In this document: positions 49,563 to 59,877 of the stretch, piece by piece
How positions within the stretch are numbered: the stretch's first letter is position 1
How the letters are laid out: every line of letters starts with the position of its first letter
Source of the DNA: Bolinopsis microptera
Lineage: Eukaryota > Ctenophora > Tentaculata > Lobata > Bolinopsidae
Length of the DNA: 64,000 nucleotides
NCBI RefSeq assembly: GCF_026151205.1
Contig: NW_026971773.1
Coordinates: 124,001-188,000 of the forward strand
Reading direction: 5' to 3'
Notes under the pieces: generated by a model
Told to the model about the DNA's origin: nothing
Seen by the model: only the letters and a program-made list of their open reading frames with translations
Database searches by the model: none
Made by a program: the position numbers and the translations under genes

Positions 49563-49811
49563 ATAGTTATAGAAACTAATAAATCGCTGATCCAGATGAT
49601 CATTTATAATAAATACATTGGAGACTAAATTTTATAAATCGGTTGGGAAAATGTAATGTGTATGCAAACATTTACTAGGAAAAACAAAATTTTTATTTGT
49701 CACAAAAGAATAAATACATATTATGATATATTCATAAACAAATTAAAATTATAAATTCAATGAAACAAGAAATTTCAATGAAACAATAAATTTTATTTTA
49801 GCACATTTTTA

Positions 49812-49925
49812 CTTGGAGGACTTCGCCGCTTCGACGCGCCGCGCAAACTATCATTCTTGCTTCGCATCATCGATCGTTGCTCTGCTTCGCAACGATCTCG
49901 ATGGGTTGACATCGTCAATCAAATT
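49812..49925. repeat. GC-rich cassette present only in arm B
   Basis: About 110 bp of GC-rich sequence (CGCCGCTTCGACGCGCCGCG, with the inverted pair CGATCGTTGC/GCAACGATC) stands in AT-rich DNA where arm A (about 13517) has none. No target duplication is evident. Confidence 0.7.
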
Positions 49926-50424
49926 TTTACAGAATAAAAAGCTGTAAAACAATTAATAAAATATAATGCCCATTTCATTTTGCCTTTCATTTCGCCAAAT
50001 CTCTATTTGGGCTGAGTGGATTATGATTTCCGGCCCACTAAAAAATTGCGGATACTCATTGGAAATTACTGCGAGCGTGACCAGCATTCAACCGTTAATC
50101 AATGTTGAACCATTTTTAACCAATGTTTTCTAAAGATTGTAAGAATTTACACAGTACCAAATTTGTCGTACTTTTTTTTGGAATGATCATTGAGTTTCGC
50201 CAAGTTGCCATATTTGATGATACGCAGTTTTTGAAGCAAAAGTAGGTGTAAAAGTCGCGTTATTTAACGAAATTCGTTGATTTTTGTCGTATTATTTTGT
50301 TATATCTTCGGTTCCTTGAATAAGATCATTTTGAAAATGTGTGAGGACCTCAACTACCGAACCTATATTAGTTGGGAGAGATTGACTTTAATTAAAAGGT
50401 CTAAAATGACAAAATAGGTATAAA

Positions 50425-50560
50425 TTCGTTGTCATACGTTGTATGACCCGCCGCGCACGAGTGCGCGGCTCCCGCGGCCCCCTGTATCGTAAAAACTCAC
50501 CATAGTGAAACGACCGTGGGGGTCACGACGTGATACAGTAAATTCGGTGATAATTCAAAT
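50425..50560. repeat. GC-rich double-hairpin cassettes, arm B
   Basis: Modules in order on the plus strand: palindrome TCATACGTTGTATGA, hairpin GCCGCGCACGAGTGCGCGGC, then CTGTATCGTA...GTGATACAG enclosing CCATAGTGAAACGACCGTGG. The CTGTATC/GATACAG ends are complementary. Related modules occur at 12398-12835, 51556-51660 and 59878-59990. Confidence 0.78.
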
Positions 50561-50633
50561 TCTTACCATCGAAATTGCTCAAACTAATTAAGGTTTTAAA
50601 AAACATAAGTGTTTACGTTCCCACCTTCCCACC

Positions 50634-51584
50634 TTCAATAGGGATAACGTTACTTGCATGGTCACTAGATACCAGACAGGCTCAGACTCTATCCCGTTTC
50701 ACTCGGATAATGAAACAGGCTTAACGGGTGAAATCATCACTGCCAGCTTTGGGGCCACTCGCACCTTAACTTTCCGTAACTTAGTCACTGATGAGCGACG
50801 TGAACACGAACTAAGTAATGGCACAGTGTACGCAATGACCACAGAGTCTCAGTTTTTCTGGGAGCATGCGATACAACCCGAACCTGGCGTCACCTCGTGT
50901 CGTGTGTCAGTGACCTTTAGACGCATAGACAAGCCCATGCGCACGCACATTCCTAAAATCCATGAACCGTCAATAGCACCATCCGACCCCCTGAGACCCT
51001 CCAAACAGACTGTCCTATACCTTACTGACTCTATGATACGTAACACCCCATCATCTTTCCCCTCTAACTTTCGTGTCATAAAGCGTGACATGTACCAACT
51101 CACGGACTTAATGAAGTTTGAAAATTTTTTTGAAAACTGCGATTATGTGATTATATCTTCCGGTATTAATGATTTGTCGAGATATGACCATAGAAGCTAT
51201 ACACTTTCCCGTGAAATTAGGGACAATTTTAACTACTTGTTTGCTAGATACCCAAAAACAGTGTTTGTTTTCAACTCCCTTCTTAGAACGAGATTTGCAT
51301 GGTTAAATAAGGAAGTTGATTTGTTTAACCGCTGCATGTTTGACTTTAGTCTGATCGAAAATCGTAACTTTTGGTTTTTCGACTCCCACCATATTTGTAG
51401 AGTGATATTTAACAAAGGGTTTGAGATTTTAGATAGATCTGGAAATGGGATTCACATTACTCAGCTGCCCAAGAGTGAGATAGCTAACTGTCTGGTGACC
51501 GGTGTTCAAAAACTCTCTATGCGAAGCGAGAAAGTTCGAAAGCACTGGCCTTCACATAGCCATGTGCCTACGCGTACTGCGTGA
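50634..51584 (+). CDS. LINE ORF1: AlkB-like dioxygenase fused to SGNH hydrolase domain
   Basis: The frame is open from the truncated 5' edge (FNRDNVTC precedes the first ATG at 50658). Counting from that ATG: an AlkB-type 2-oxoglutarate/Fe(II) dioxygenase with H15-x-D17 in IPFHSDNE, H70 in FFWEHAI and the R82-x-S-x-T-x-R88 motif (RVSVTFR). Then an SGNH/GDSL-type domain with Ser125 (LYLTDSMI), G169-I-N-D172 (SSGINDLS) and His266 (NGIHIT). AlkB proteins remove alkyl groups from nucleic acids; esterase domains are known in CR1-type ORF1s. All key residues of both domains are present. The last codons run into a GC-rich cassette, so the original C-terminus may differ. Confidence 0.85.
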   Translation, partial: FNRDNVTCMVTRYQTGSDSIPFHSDNETGLTGEIITASFGATRTLTFRNLVTDERREHELSNGTVYAMTTESQFFWEHAIQPEPGVTSCRVSVTFRRIDKPMRTHIPKIHEPSIAPSDPLRPSKQTVLYLTDSMIRNTPSSFPSNFRVIKRDMYQLTDLMKFENFFENCDYVIISSGINDLSRYDHRSYTLSREIRDNFNYLFARYPKTVFVFNSLLRTRFAWLNKEVDLFNRCMFDFSLIENRNFWFFDSHHICRVIFNKGFEILDRSGNGIHITQLPKSEIANCLVTGVQKLSMRSEKVRKHWPSHSHVPTRTA

Positions 51585-52216
51585 CGCGCTTGTTTCACAA
51601 GTAGGCGGCGGTCGCGCGCTACTGCAAGCGAGAGGGCTCTGGTTAGAGCAAGCACTGGCCATTAAGGCGGGAGTTTGTCTCGCTCTTGCCTGGTAACTAA
51701 CGGTTAAATACAAACTCACAAAGCCGTACCCAAGCCTACTACTTATACTTGCCGCGCCTAAATTTTCACAAAATGTTTACAAAATCTTTAAGGGATTATA
51801 GCTTACATCTTATAGTTATAATGAAAACCCTCGCATAAAAATATATAGTCATGCCCGTGCTCTTATCAGCTTATCGTAAGTTACTAGAATTCTTGCCCGA
51901 GTTTTTTAAACACTTTAGAATAGTTCTGAAATCAGTACCGCTATCGTAATATTGTAATATTGTAGACTACGTTACGATTCTATCTACACACAGAGCTGTA
52001 TAGTTCTTGATAGGTAGGTCTAACAAGTTTTCTTTTTCTTCTTTACGCTTTCTCAGCACACAGTTTATTCCTCATTCATTCACACGCACACACATTAGCA
52101 TTTTATACATATTCTTAGACTGTACAAGCTATTCTATACACCATAATTTACACTCTTATCTTTTTAATATCTTACTTAATTATTCACAGATATCTGGTAT
52201 TTACACATCTTGGACA

Positions 52217-54481
52217 ATGGTTGAACCTAGTTTCAAATCACAATGCTCAAGTTGCTTCGGGTGGTCTTATGCTCCTAGAAATGTTTTCATTTGTCCTCTA
52301 TGTGACAAACCAGTTCATGAAAAATGCCTCAAAGATTATCTTGGTTGTATTACATGCTGTCTAAACCTAATACCTGGCTATAGAGTAACTTCCTACGAAC
52401 TTAATGATAATTACAATACAATAACCCCCACTTTTAACCCCTATATTCGTTCTCACGTATTGAATCAAATAGGCGAACTTACTGATGAAATAGATTCCAG
52501 CGAAATCGATCTCAACAATTGTATATCGGAGATATTGGTTAGCTGTAAGTACCAACACCCTGATAATATCAAGACCCCTAGCAATCGCGAAATTAAGATA
52601 CTTTCGTTAAACGTTAGATCACTCGTGAAGAATATCTCGAATTTTAGAGAAGAAATAGAAACATTCTCCAAATTTGACCTCATCTGCCTCAATGAAACCA
52701 ACTGTAAAATTTCTAATCTTCCTAATGGTCTGAACGACATTGAAATCGAACAGTTTTACGAGCCCTTTATCAAAGAACCTGCACGTAAATCTGGAAAAGG
52801 AGGTGGTCTTGCGCTCTATGTTAACAAACGCGTTTGTAATTACGATAAAATACAGGAACTCGAACTCAATCTGAGTCCAGAAGAAGTTACTTGCGGAGAA
52901 TTTCAATTGCTTAAAATCAACAATTTTAAAAACGGAAATAAGACAAAAATCATCGTAAATTTCTACCGCTCGCCATCCACAAGCCCTAAAAAATTCCTTG
53001 AAAAGTTTGAAAACGTGCTCAGGGGTCTTGATAGACACTCCAGAAAGCAGATAGTCTTCCTGGGTGATGCAAATATTGATCTTATAAAATACGATACCGA
53101 CGCTTACAGCCAGGATCTTATAAGCTTACTAGAAAAATATGGGTTTGCCCAGACTGTCTCCAAGCCTACCAGGGTAACTGACCACAGTGCAACGCTTATT
53201 GATCACGTGTATACTAATCACGTGACCAACGTTATTAGTTGTAATGTCGTGACGTTGGATATGTCAGATCATCTCGCGGTTAGCACGACCATTAGTTTAG
53301 GAGCCACACCTAGTTTGAATGAGCGATTCCGTAGTCAACGTGTAAAGAACAACAACACTAGCTTGAAATTAGAGGCCCGTGTATTTAACGAAGCTAATCA
53401 TGCTAAATTCAAAGAGCTTATTGTAAGTGAGACCTGGGATGATGCTACCTCCTCAACGTGCGCTGATGAACAATACAATTCCATCTATCAAACGTACATG
53501 AAACACTACAATACTGCATACCCCCTGAAGCGCGACAGTTCGAGAAGAAAATTCGAAAGAGCTGACCCAAAGCCTTGGATCTTACCCTGGCTTGAGGCGG
53601 CATGCAACCGCAAGAAGTTACTTTTTTTTGACAAAACTATAAATCCATCACAAAAAAACTGCGACGCGTATGATAAAATGAAAAAGTTTTGTCACAAACA
53701 TGTGAATCTAGCCAAAGAAAAGTACTATAAGAAAATGTTTGACAAATACCAAAACTGCTCTAAAAATCAATGGAAAATTATCAATGGCCTCCTGAACCGT
53801 AACAGAAAAAAGTTCGGACACACCCGTCTGAAGGACAACGATGGCACGATTATAAGCTCCGATCTGGCAGTCGCTGAGAAATTTAACGGCTACTTCTCCG
53901 GTATTGCAGCCAGTATCAAGAGGCAAATCGCTGCCCGTCGAACCTTTGACCCAGGTGGTTTCAAGCATTTTCTTAAGGCTTCGTGTAGTAACTCGATGTT
54001 TCTTAAGCCTACATCACACGGTGAAGTCCAAAAGATAATATCAGGGCTTAAGAACAAGTCCACACTCGATTGTAAAATTGAGCCATTGAAAATTGCAAAC
54101 AGCTGCGAAAACTTTACCAGGGCACTAGCTAATGTCATTAACTGTTCGTTCTCCAGTGGTACCTTCCCAAATGCTCTAAAAACTGCGAAAGTCGTTCCTA
54201 TCCACAAAGGTGGTTCAAAATTGGAAGTAGCTAATTATAGGCCGATCTCTCTTTTGGGATCATTCTCGAAAATTTATGAGAAACTTATGCATGCTCGTGT
54301 TTTAGAATTTTTAGATAAGAACGATTCTCTTTTCGAAAATCAATACGGATTTCGGCCAGGAAGATCGTGCGAACATGCACTGCTCAATGCCCAAAATTCT
54401 ACACTACACTCTCTGAATAAGAAACAAATTTCCCTACTGCTCCTGCTCGATTACAGTAAAGCCTTTGACGTGCTTGATCAT
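52217..54481 (+). CDS. LINE ORF2, 5' part: zinc finger, endonuclease, RT start
   Basis: From the ATG at 52217 (MVEPSFKSQCSSC). A PHD/RING-like finger (CSSC, CPLC, HEKC, CITC) comes first. Next is an APE-type endonuclease (ILSLNVRSLVKNI, CLNETNC, FLGDANIDLI, LIDHVYTN, MSDHLAV). Then comes the start of RT (YRPISLLGSFSKIYEKL, YGFRPGRSCEHAL, LLLLDYSKAFDVLDH). It breaks off at 54481 where the oppositely oriented LINE is inserted. A longer open frame to 52007 starts with TTG and is unlikely to be used. No internal stops in this part. Confidence 0.88.
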
Positions 54482-54649
54482 AATAATAATAATAATAATA
54501 ACGCTTTATTTGTATACCGCTTAGGCCGTATAAGCGACCAAAGTCCAAAAAAATGGAGTTGATACTGGCCAACAAAGCGGTGCAGATAAATTTACCTTAG
54601 TAGTCCCTTTTCTAATCAAAAATTCAAATTTATAAATTGTAGATTGATC

Positions 54650-57600
54650 TTAAAGTCCTGCGTCCATGACTACTGAATCACCAAAAATACTGTTCGCACA
54701 TACAGGATAGGCTTGATGAAATAGATGGGTCTTGAGAGCCTTCTTGAAAACATCCAGTCGAGAGATGGAGCGTAGTGAGTAGGGAAGTGTATTCCAGATT
54801 TTAGGAGCAGTGTGAGAGAAAGCACCAGCTGTAGCCCTCAGCCGTGATAAAGGAGGGCGTTCCAGTAGGAAGAAGTCATGGTCCATTCTGACATGATGTT
54901 TACTAGTGTCCCTAATTTTGACCATTGTCCTTAGATATTCAGGAGCACAATCGTTTAGGCACTTGAAAACCAGTAACGCTATCTTGAATTTGATTCGCAT
55001 TGCTACAGGTAAGAAGTGTAATTCAATCATATAGGGTGTGATGGGCTCCTGTCTCAACTTCCCATGAAGTCCGAATATGAATCTCACAGCAGTATTCTGC
55101 ACTTTTTGAAGTTTCTGGAGAAGTCTTTCAGAAAGGGCACCATAAGTAGCATTTCCATTGTCCAGAATGGAATGAATTGAAGCGTGTACCATTTGGATTT
55201 TGAGCTCCTTACTCAGTTTGGAACCTATTCTGCCAAGATTTCGCTGATTTACATAGCAAACTCTGACAACGTTGTTGATCTGTGCCTCTAAATTGAGATG
55301 GTTGTCAAAAATAAATCCCAGATTCTTTGCTGACTTGGTAGGTTTAATGGAGCATATGCTGTCAAGATTGAATTCAACTTGTTTTGGAGCTTTGGAGTTT
55401 GTAGAGATCTCGATTATCTCACTTTTATTGTCGTTGAGTTTCAGGTAGTTCTCACTCATCCATGATTTGATGTGCTCGAAACATTCTTTCAATTTGCTCT
55501 TCATAGATTCAATGTCCATGTCTTTCTTAGGATCAAATGAGAAGTATATCTGAGTATCATCAGCATATAGATGGATTTGGAGACCATGCATACTTGCAAT
55601 ATCTTGTAGCTGTTTAGTGTAAAGGATGAAAAATATAGGACCAAGAATTGAGCCCTGAGGAACTCCAATCTCGAGGTCACAGAGAGAGGAATATTCACCC
55701 TTAACACCAACGATAAAGGATCGATTTGACAGGTAGCTTGCAACCCATTGAAGAATAATACCACTAAATCCATAGCTATGTTCGAGTCGTCTCAAAAGTC
55801 TTTTGTGATTGATGGTATCAAATGCAGCTGACAAGTCAAGAAGAAGAAGAACAGTATGACTCTTCTTGTCAACTTGGAGGAGTATATCATTATGTACCTT
55901 GAGCACTGCAGTTTCACAGCTCATGTTTTTCCGGTAACCTGATTGATTTGCTGCGAAAAGATTGTTCTTATTTAGGTACTCGGAAAACTGTGAGTGGGCA
56001 CACTTTTCTATAACCTTCGAAATAAAACTGAGGTTACTCACAGGTCTATAGCTTTTCAAGTCGTCTGCATCTAGAGAGGCTTTCTTTAGGACTGGTCGTA
56101 CTATAGCAGACTTCAGAGCATGTGGAAAATAGCCCTCTTGGAGGGATAGGTTAACTATGAGGGTGATATGAGGGAGCAATTCATCGAGGCAGTGCTTGAG
56201 GAGCCATGTTGGAAGAGGATCGAGTTCACACGACTTATTATTCATCGTCTTAGTAATCAGGGAAAGAACCTCTGATCGAGTAACTAATCTGAAAGCTGCA
56301 GCAGAGCATGGTAGAGAACTATGTGTATCATTAGGCATCTCTAACTCTTTTACACAAGGTTTGTCTTCAGATTGACTATCAGCACTGGACAGGTTTTCCT
56401 CTGAGATAGACCCATAAATCTTCTTTACTTTATCGTCAAAGTAGTTTTTGAGACTTTCTGCAACTGCTTGATGCGTGGGCCCAGAAGGGGACTTCTGAGA
56501 AAGATCTTTATCCAGAAGGTTATTTATAATTCTGTATGTAGCTTTTGGATCTCCTTTAGCATCTGTAAGTCGTTTCTCATAATAGCGATTCCGTTCTCTA
56601 GAGATGATTAAGGTAGTATCTACACAAGCTTCCCTGTAGATTTCTCTATAATCTTGAGCATCAGCCATACCTTTATGCTTCTTCCAGAGTCTTTCAGCAG
56701 CTCTGCGCTTTTTACGGGCATCATTGCAGTTTTCATTCCACCAGTCACTACGACCAGGTATAAAATAGATGTTCTTAGCTGGTGCATGCTTATTAAGAAC
56801 TGAGGATATAACAGAATCGTATTTGTCGACTGCGTCATCTAAACTAGTTAGCTGGGATGGAGATGGCATGTGGAGTAAAATGTCAGCTTTGAAAGCATCA
56901 ATATCAATTTTGCTAAACTCACGAACTGTTTTTTGTTCCTTACTTGGCTGCTTTGATGACACATCAATCTCGGGTGCACTAAACTTAACCAGGAAGTGAT
57001 CTGACGTTGTGCCCGTGTCTTCCACAATTTCAAGCTCTGTGATGTTTAAGTTGTCAGCCGGTGATTCCAATGTTAGCACTAGGTCCAGTGTGCCGCCAGA
57101 GATGTGTGTTGGTGAGGAAACATGCTGCTTCAAGCCTTTTGAATGACAGAGTGCCATGAATTGTTTAGCCCAATAGTCTGGATCCTCTACATGAAAGTTG
57201 AAATCCCCTGCTAATATAGGAATACCAGATTTAGTTATCAAGGTATCCATGTAATCAGAAAACTGTTCAAGAAACAATTTCTTTCGGGTTTCTTGATATT
57301 TCTTATGTGAAGAAACTTGAGTTGATCGATAAAGGACACAAAATCTGATCAAGTGAGATTTTGCTCTGAAGACAGTTTCCAAAACCTCAAAGGAACTAAA
57401 CTTCACACTGTTTCTTGTCAGGCAGACAACCTTTGGGTCATAGATGAAGGCAACACCGCCACCCCTCCCACGTCTTGGAGCACTAATAATATCATATTTG
57501 TGGTCTTTCACCTCAGCGATTTTGGCCTTATCATCAACTCTCAGCCAAGTCTCTGTCAGGAAGCATATATCCACGTTCTCTTCTCTCAGTAGCTCTAGTA

Positions 57601-57688
57601 CAGATACCGTTTTGTTGCAAATGGATCTTGCATTAAAGGTTGCCATTTTCAGAGCATGGGGTGGACTGTGATGGTGTCCTGGTGTCAC
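54650..57688 (-). CDS. LINE ORF2: endonuclease-reverse transcriptase
   Basis: The open frame reaches 57688, but the first in-frame ATG is at 57646 (MATFNARSICNK), exactly at the start of the APE-type endonuclease domain (CFLTETWL, LAGDFNFHV, TSDHFLVKF). RT motifs follow: PLPTWLLKHCLDE, YRPVSNLSFISKVIEKC, LLLLDLSAAFDTINH, GVPQGSILGPIFFILY and HLYADDTQIYF. The C-terminus has RLRATAGAFSHTAPKIWNTL, typical of CR1/L2 ORF2. About 998 aa with no internal stop. Translation probably follows reinitiation after ORF1. Confidence 0.92.
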   Translation of the reverse strand: MTPGHHHSPPHALKMATFNARSICNKTVSVLELLREENVDICFLTETWLRVDDKAKIAEVKDHKYDIISAPRRGRGGGVAFIYDPKVVCLTRNSVKFSSFEVLETVFRAKSHLIRFCVLYRSTQVSSHKKYQETRKKLFLEQFSDYMDTLITKSGIPILAGDFNFHVEDPDYWAKQFMALCHSKGLKQHVSSPTHISGGTLDLVLTLESPADNLNITELEIVEDTGTTSDHFLVKFSAPEIDVSSKQPSKEQKTVREFSKIDIDAFKADILLHMPSPSQLTSLDDAVDKYDSVISSVLNKHAPAKNIYFIPGRSDWWNENCNDARKKRRAAERLWKKHKGMADAQDYREIYREACVDTTLIISRERNRYYEKRLTDAKGDPKATYRIINNLLDKDLSQKSPSGPTHQAVAESLKNYFDDKVKKIYGSISEENLSSADSQSEDKPCVKELEMPNDTHSSLPCSAAAFRLVTRSEVLSLITKTMNNKSCELDPLPTWLLKHCLDELLPHITLIVNLSLQEGYFPHALKSAIVRPVLKKASLDADDLKSYRPVSNLSFISKVIEKCAHSQFSEYLNKNNLFAANQSGYRKNMSCETAVLKVHNDILLQVDKKSHTVLLLLDLSAAFDTINHKRLLRRLEHSYGFSGIILQWVASYLSNRSFIVGVKGEYSSLCDLEIGVPQGSILGPIFFILYTKQLQDIASMHGLQIHLYADDTQIYFSFDPKKDMDIESMKSKLKECFEHIKSWMSENYLKLNDNKSEIIEISTNSKAPKQVEFNLDSICSIKPTKSAKNLGFIFDNHLNLEAQINNVVRVCYVNQRNLGRIGSKLSKELKIQMVHASIHSILDNGNATYGALSERLLQKLQKVQNTAVRFIFGLHGKLRQEPITPYMIELHFLPVAMRIKFKIALLVFKCLNDCAPEYLRTMVKIRDTSKHHVRMDHDFFLLERPPLSRLRATAGAFSHTAPKIWNTLPYSLRSISRLDVFKKALKTHLFHQAYPVCANSIFGDSVVMDAGL

Positions 57689-59139
57689 ATCATGTTTTTT
57701 GAGTCATATTCTGTATTCATCATTAGCCTCTGTATCTCTCTGGCAATGATTGGACACTCCATTGATGCTGCATTGTGGGACTTGTGCTGTGCTTTATCAC
57801 TGGGATTCTTCGAGTCTTTGCACCTGGCACAGCACTTTGCTTCACTTTTGGACTTGTTACTGCAATCTTTAGACAGGTGGTTTCCTGAGCAGCGGAAGCA
57901 AGTTGGATCATCAACCTTGGTAGGACAGTTTGTAGAAGTGTGACCAATTCCTTGACAATGGTAACAAAAAACAACATGAACTCGATCGGACACAGGATGG
58001 CAGGTATTTCCAAAATAAAGAGCTCTTCCTTGGTCATTCATGATGCAAGATCGGATAGCAGGAGAGACTTTAAGTGCAAATGTGAAATACTTGCTATTTT
58101 CAGTAAAACGTGACATGTACACAACCTCCAATTTGTGACCAGCATCCACAAGCTTGCGTACTCCGTCATTTTTGGCCAAGATGGACGGTTTCAGTAGCGA
58201 TCTGCACTTATCTCTTAGTTTATCATCATCGTCTGCTGTAAGTCTGCGGAAGGCATCGTCCCTATGGACGTTCTCTATTGTTAACTTTGGATACATCTTC
58301 TTCGCTTCACGCAAAGTAAATCCCTTTGAAGAATCTTCATCAATCAACTGAGTAGCATTTTGCCTTGCCTCTGAATCAGGAAAACCAATAGCGATAGAGT
58401 TATTGGATTTGTTAACCTTTACAAAGTCCGTTTGTACTGATGACAATTTCTCACATACATTATTGCAAACGGACTCAGCGGACTCAGCTGTGACATCTTC
58501 AGGGGGAGATAATATAAGCACTGAACTCTTGGACTGGATCCTAGAACGAGGTGCCAATTGCTGCATCTGTGGAGGACTGCCCATGGTAGATGCCTGGAAT
58601 ACCTCCTGCTGTCTTTCCTGCGACTTGTTAGTGAATAGATCGGACATAAGGAATTTTTGAGAGTTAGAACTTTGGGGCCCTGATGGACCAAGCTTAGCAT
58701 CAATAGCATCATGAACACTTTTAAGGATATCAACTTTGAAATCTTTCATTTCACTTCTGAACTGATCACTGTCCATACCACCCGATACAACCTGTTCAGA
58801 GTCTGCGTCATTACCCGTCTCGAAGGAGATTTTCTTGTTGTCGGTCAGATTACCTGTAGTTATGCAGTTGGGACAGAACCACCAGGTACAGGGGTTCTTC
58901 TCCATAGCTGCAAGGACGTCACTTGAGAGGGGAATCGTTAAACAGAGGTTGTGGTACTTAGATTTACATTTCATGCATTCCAAAAGCTGGTCACCCGGCT
59001 GAGCATTGCAGGATTTGCAAGCGCCACTTGAAGCAATGTGACCTAATCCAGGGTCAAAATCTTGGGTTTTGGACCACGTGATTAGAAGCTTCCCTCGTGG
59101 GGTTCGCCCGTCAATCTTTAACTTTAAGCAATCAGACAT
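57685..59139 (-). CDS. LINE ORF1 with PHD finger and CCHC knuckles
   Basis: A 484-aa protein from the ATG at 59139. A PHD-like finger lies at about residues 37-92 (CKSCNAQPGDQ, ECMKCKSKYHNLC, WWFCPNC). A middle region with an RRM-like pattern follows (QTDFVKVNKSNNSIAIGFP). Cysteine knuckles end the protein (CYHCQGIGHTSTNC, CFRCSGNHLSKDC, CCARCK). This fits an RNA-binding chaperone role in the LINE RNP. The stop codon lies 39 nt before the likely ORF2 start. Confidence 0.9.
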   Translation of the reverse strand: MSDCLKLKIDGRTPRGKLLITWSKTQDFDPGLGHIASSGACKSCNAQPGDQLLECMKCKSKYHNLCLTIPLSSDVLAAMEKNPCTWWFCPNCITTGNLTDNKKISFETGNDADSEQVVSGGMDSDQFRSEMKDFKVDILKSVHDAIDAKLGPSGPQSSNSQKFLMSDLFTNKSQERQQEVFQASTMGSPPQMQQLAPRSRIQSKSSVLILSPPEDVTAESAESVCNNVCEKLSSVQTDFVKVNKSNNSIAIGFPDSEARQNATQLIDEDSSKGFTLREAKKMYPKLTIENVHRDDAFRRLTADDDDKLRDKCRSLLKPSILAKNDGVRKLVDAGHKLEVVYMSRFTENSKYFTFALKVSPAIRSCIMNDQGRALYFGNTCHPVSDRVHVVFCYHCQGIGHTSTNCPTKVDDPTCFRCSGNHLSKDCSNKSKSEAKCCARCKDSKNPSDKAQHKSHNAASMECPIIAREIQRLMMNTEYDSKNMM

Positions 59140-59307
59140 TGTAGTACTTGTATAGTACTTGTATAGTACTTGTATAGTACCGTTAAAGGCACAGCACCAA
59201 CAATGTGCAGTAGCAGGGGCAACTGGCAGTTAAAAATTGCCGATATAACAGAGATAAGGGAGCTCTGTTTTCAACACGTAACAAAACTGCAAAATACTTA
59301 TATACAT

Positions 59308-59877
59308 GAGACCTTACTTAAGAAGCTTGACCATTGTGGGATCAGGGGAGTCGCGCACGAATGGTTTAGATCTTACCTTTGTAATCGATCTCAATACGTA
59401 ACTTTAAACGGAACTTGCTCTTCTAGCATGCCCATAGTTTACGGCGTACCTCAGGGTAGCATTTTAGGACCTCTCTTATTTGTAATTTATATAAACGACC
59501 TACCTGGAATTAGTGATTTTGCAAAGTTCATCCTTTATGCCGACGACGCAAACATATTAATTAGTGGAACCACCCTAGAAGAAATACAATTAAAAGCTAA
59601 TCAGCTAATTTTACGTCTTGTAGATTGGGTAGGTGCTAATGGGCTATCTTTAAATGTAAAAAAGACGTGTTACATGATTTTCACTAGAAAAAGAATCGAC
59701 TTCAGCGGCTTTAATTTGTCCATTGACAACACTGTAATCGAACGTAAGACTGAAGCAAGATTTTTAGGAGTGATCCTAGACGAAAAGCTCACTTGGCAAA
59801 AACACATTACGGCAGTTAGAATAAAGATGGGTCGCTACCTCGGAGTTATGTATAAGCTAAAGCACCTTCTACCTTTG
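59308..59877 (+). CDS. LINE ORF2, 3' part (continuation after the nested LINE)
   Basis: Picks up the AlkB-type LINE RT at ETLLKKLDHCGIRG, then VPQGSILGPLLFVIYINDLP, ILYADDANILISG, LNVKKTCYMIFTRKR and RFLGVILDEKLTWQKHI. After LKHLLPL it runs into the CACGTTGCGACCCC cassette and loses homology, so the thumb and C-terminus are absent. Part of a broken element. Confidence 0.85.

Larger units (their letters stand above)
41210..50617 (-). repeat. Inverted duplication, arm B
   Basis: Reverse-complement partner of 12318-18245. It is enlarged by four insertions that are absent from arm A, so the empty sites are known: 42584-44513, 45657-49147, about 49265-49562 and a GC-rich cassette at about 49812-49925. 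The outer end at 50617 abuts the AlkB-type LINE. The inner end lies within the OXA1L gene, which continues uninterrupted here, so arm B holds the parental state of that gene. Confidence 0.92.
54482..59307 (-). mobile_element. Full-length LINE (CR1/L2-like) nested in the AlkB-type LINE
   Basis: Minus-strand element. It has a 5' UTR (59307-59140, with three TAGTACTTGTA units near 59145-59178), ORF1 59139-57685, ORF2 57646-54650 and a 3' UTR ending AATAAAGCG plus (TTA)n at 54482-54500. CAT may be a 3-bp target duplication (54479-54481, 59305-59307). Both ORFs look open, so it is young relative to its host element. Confidence 0.92.
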
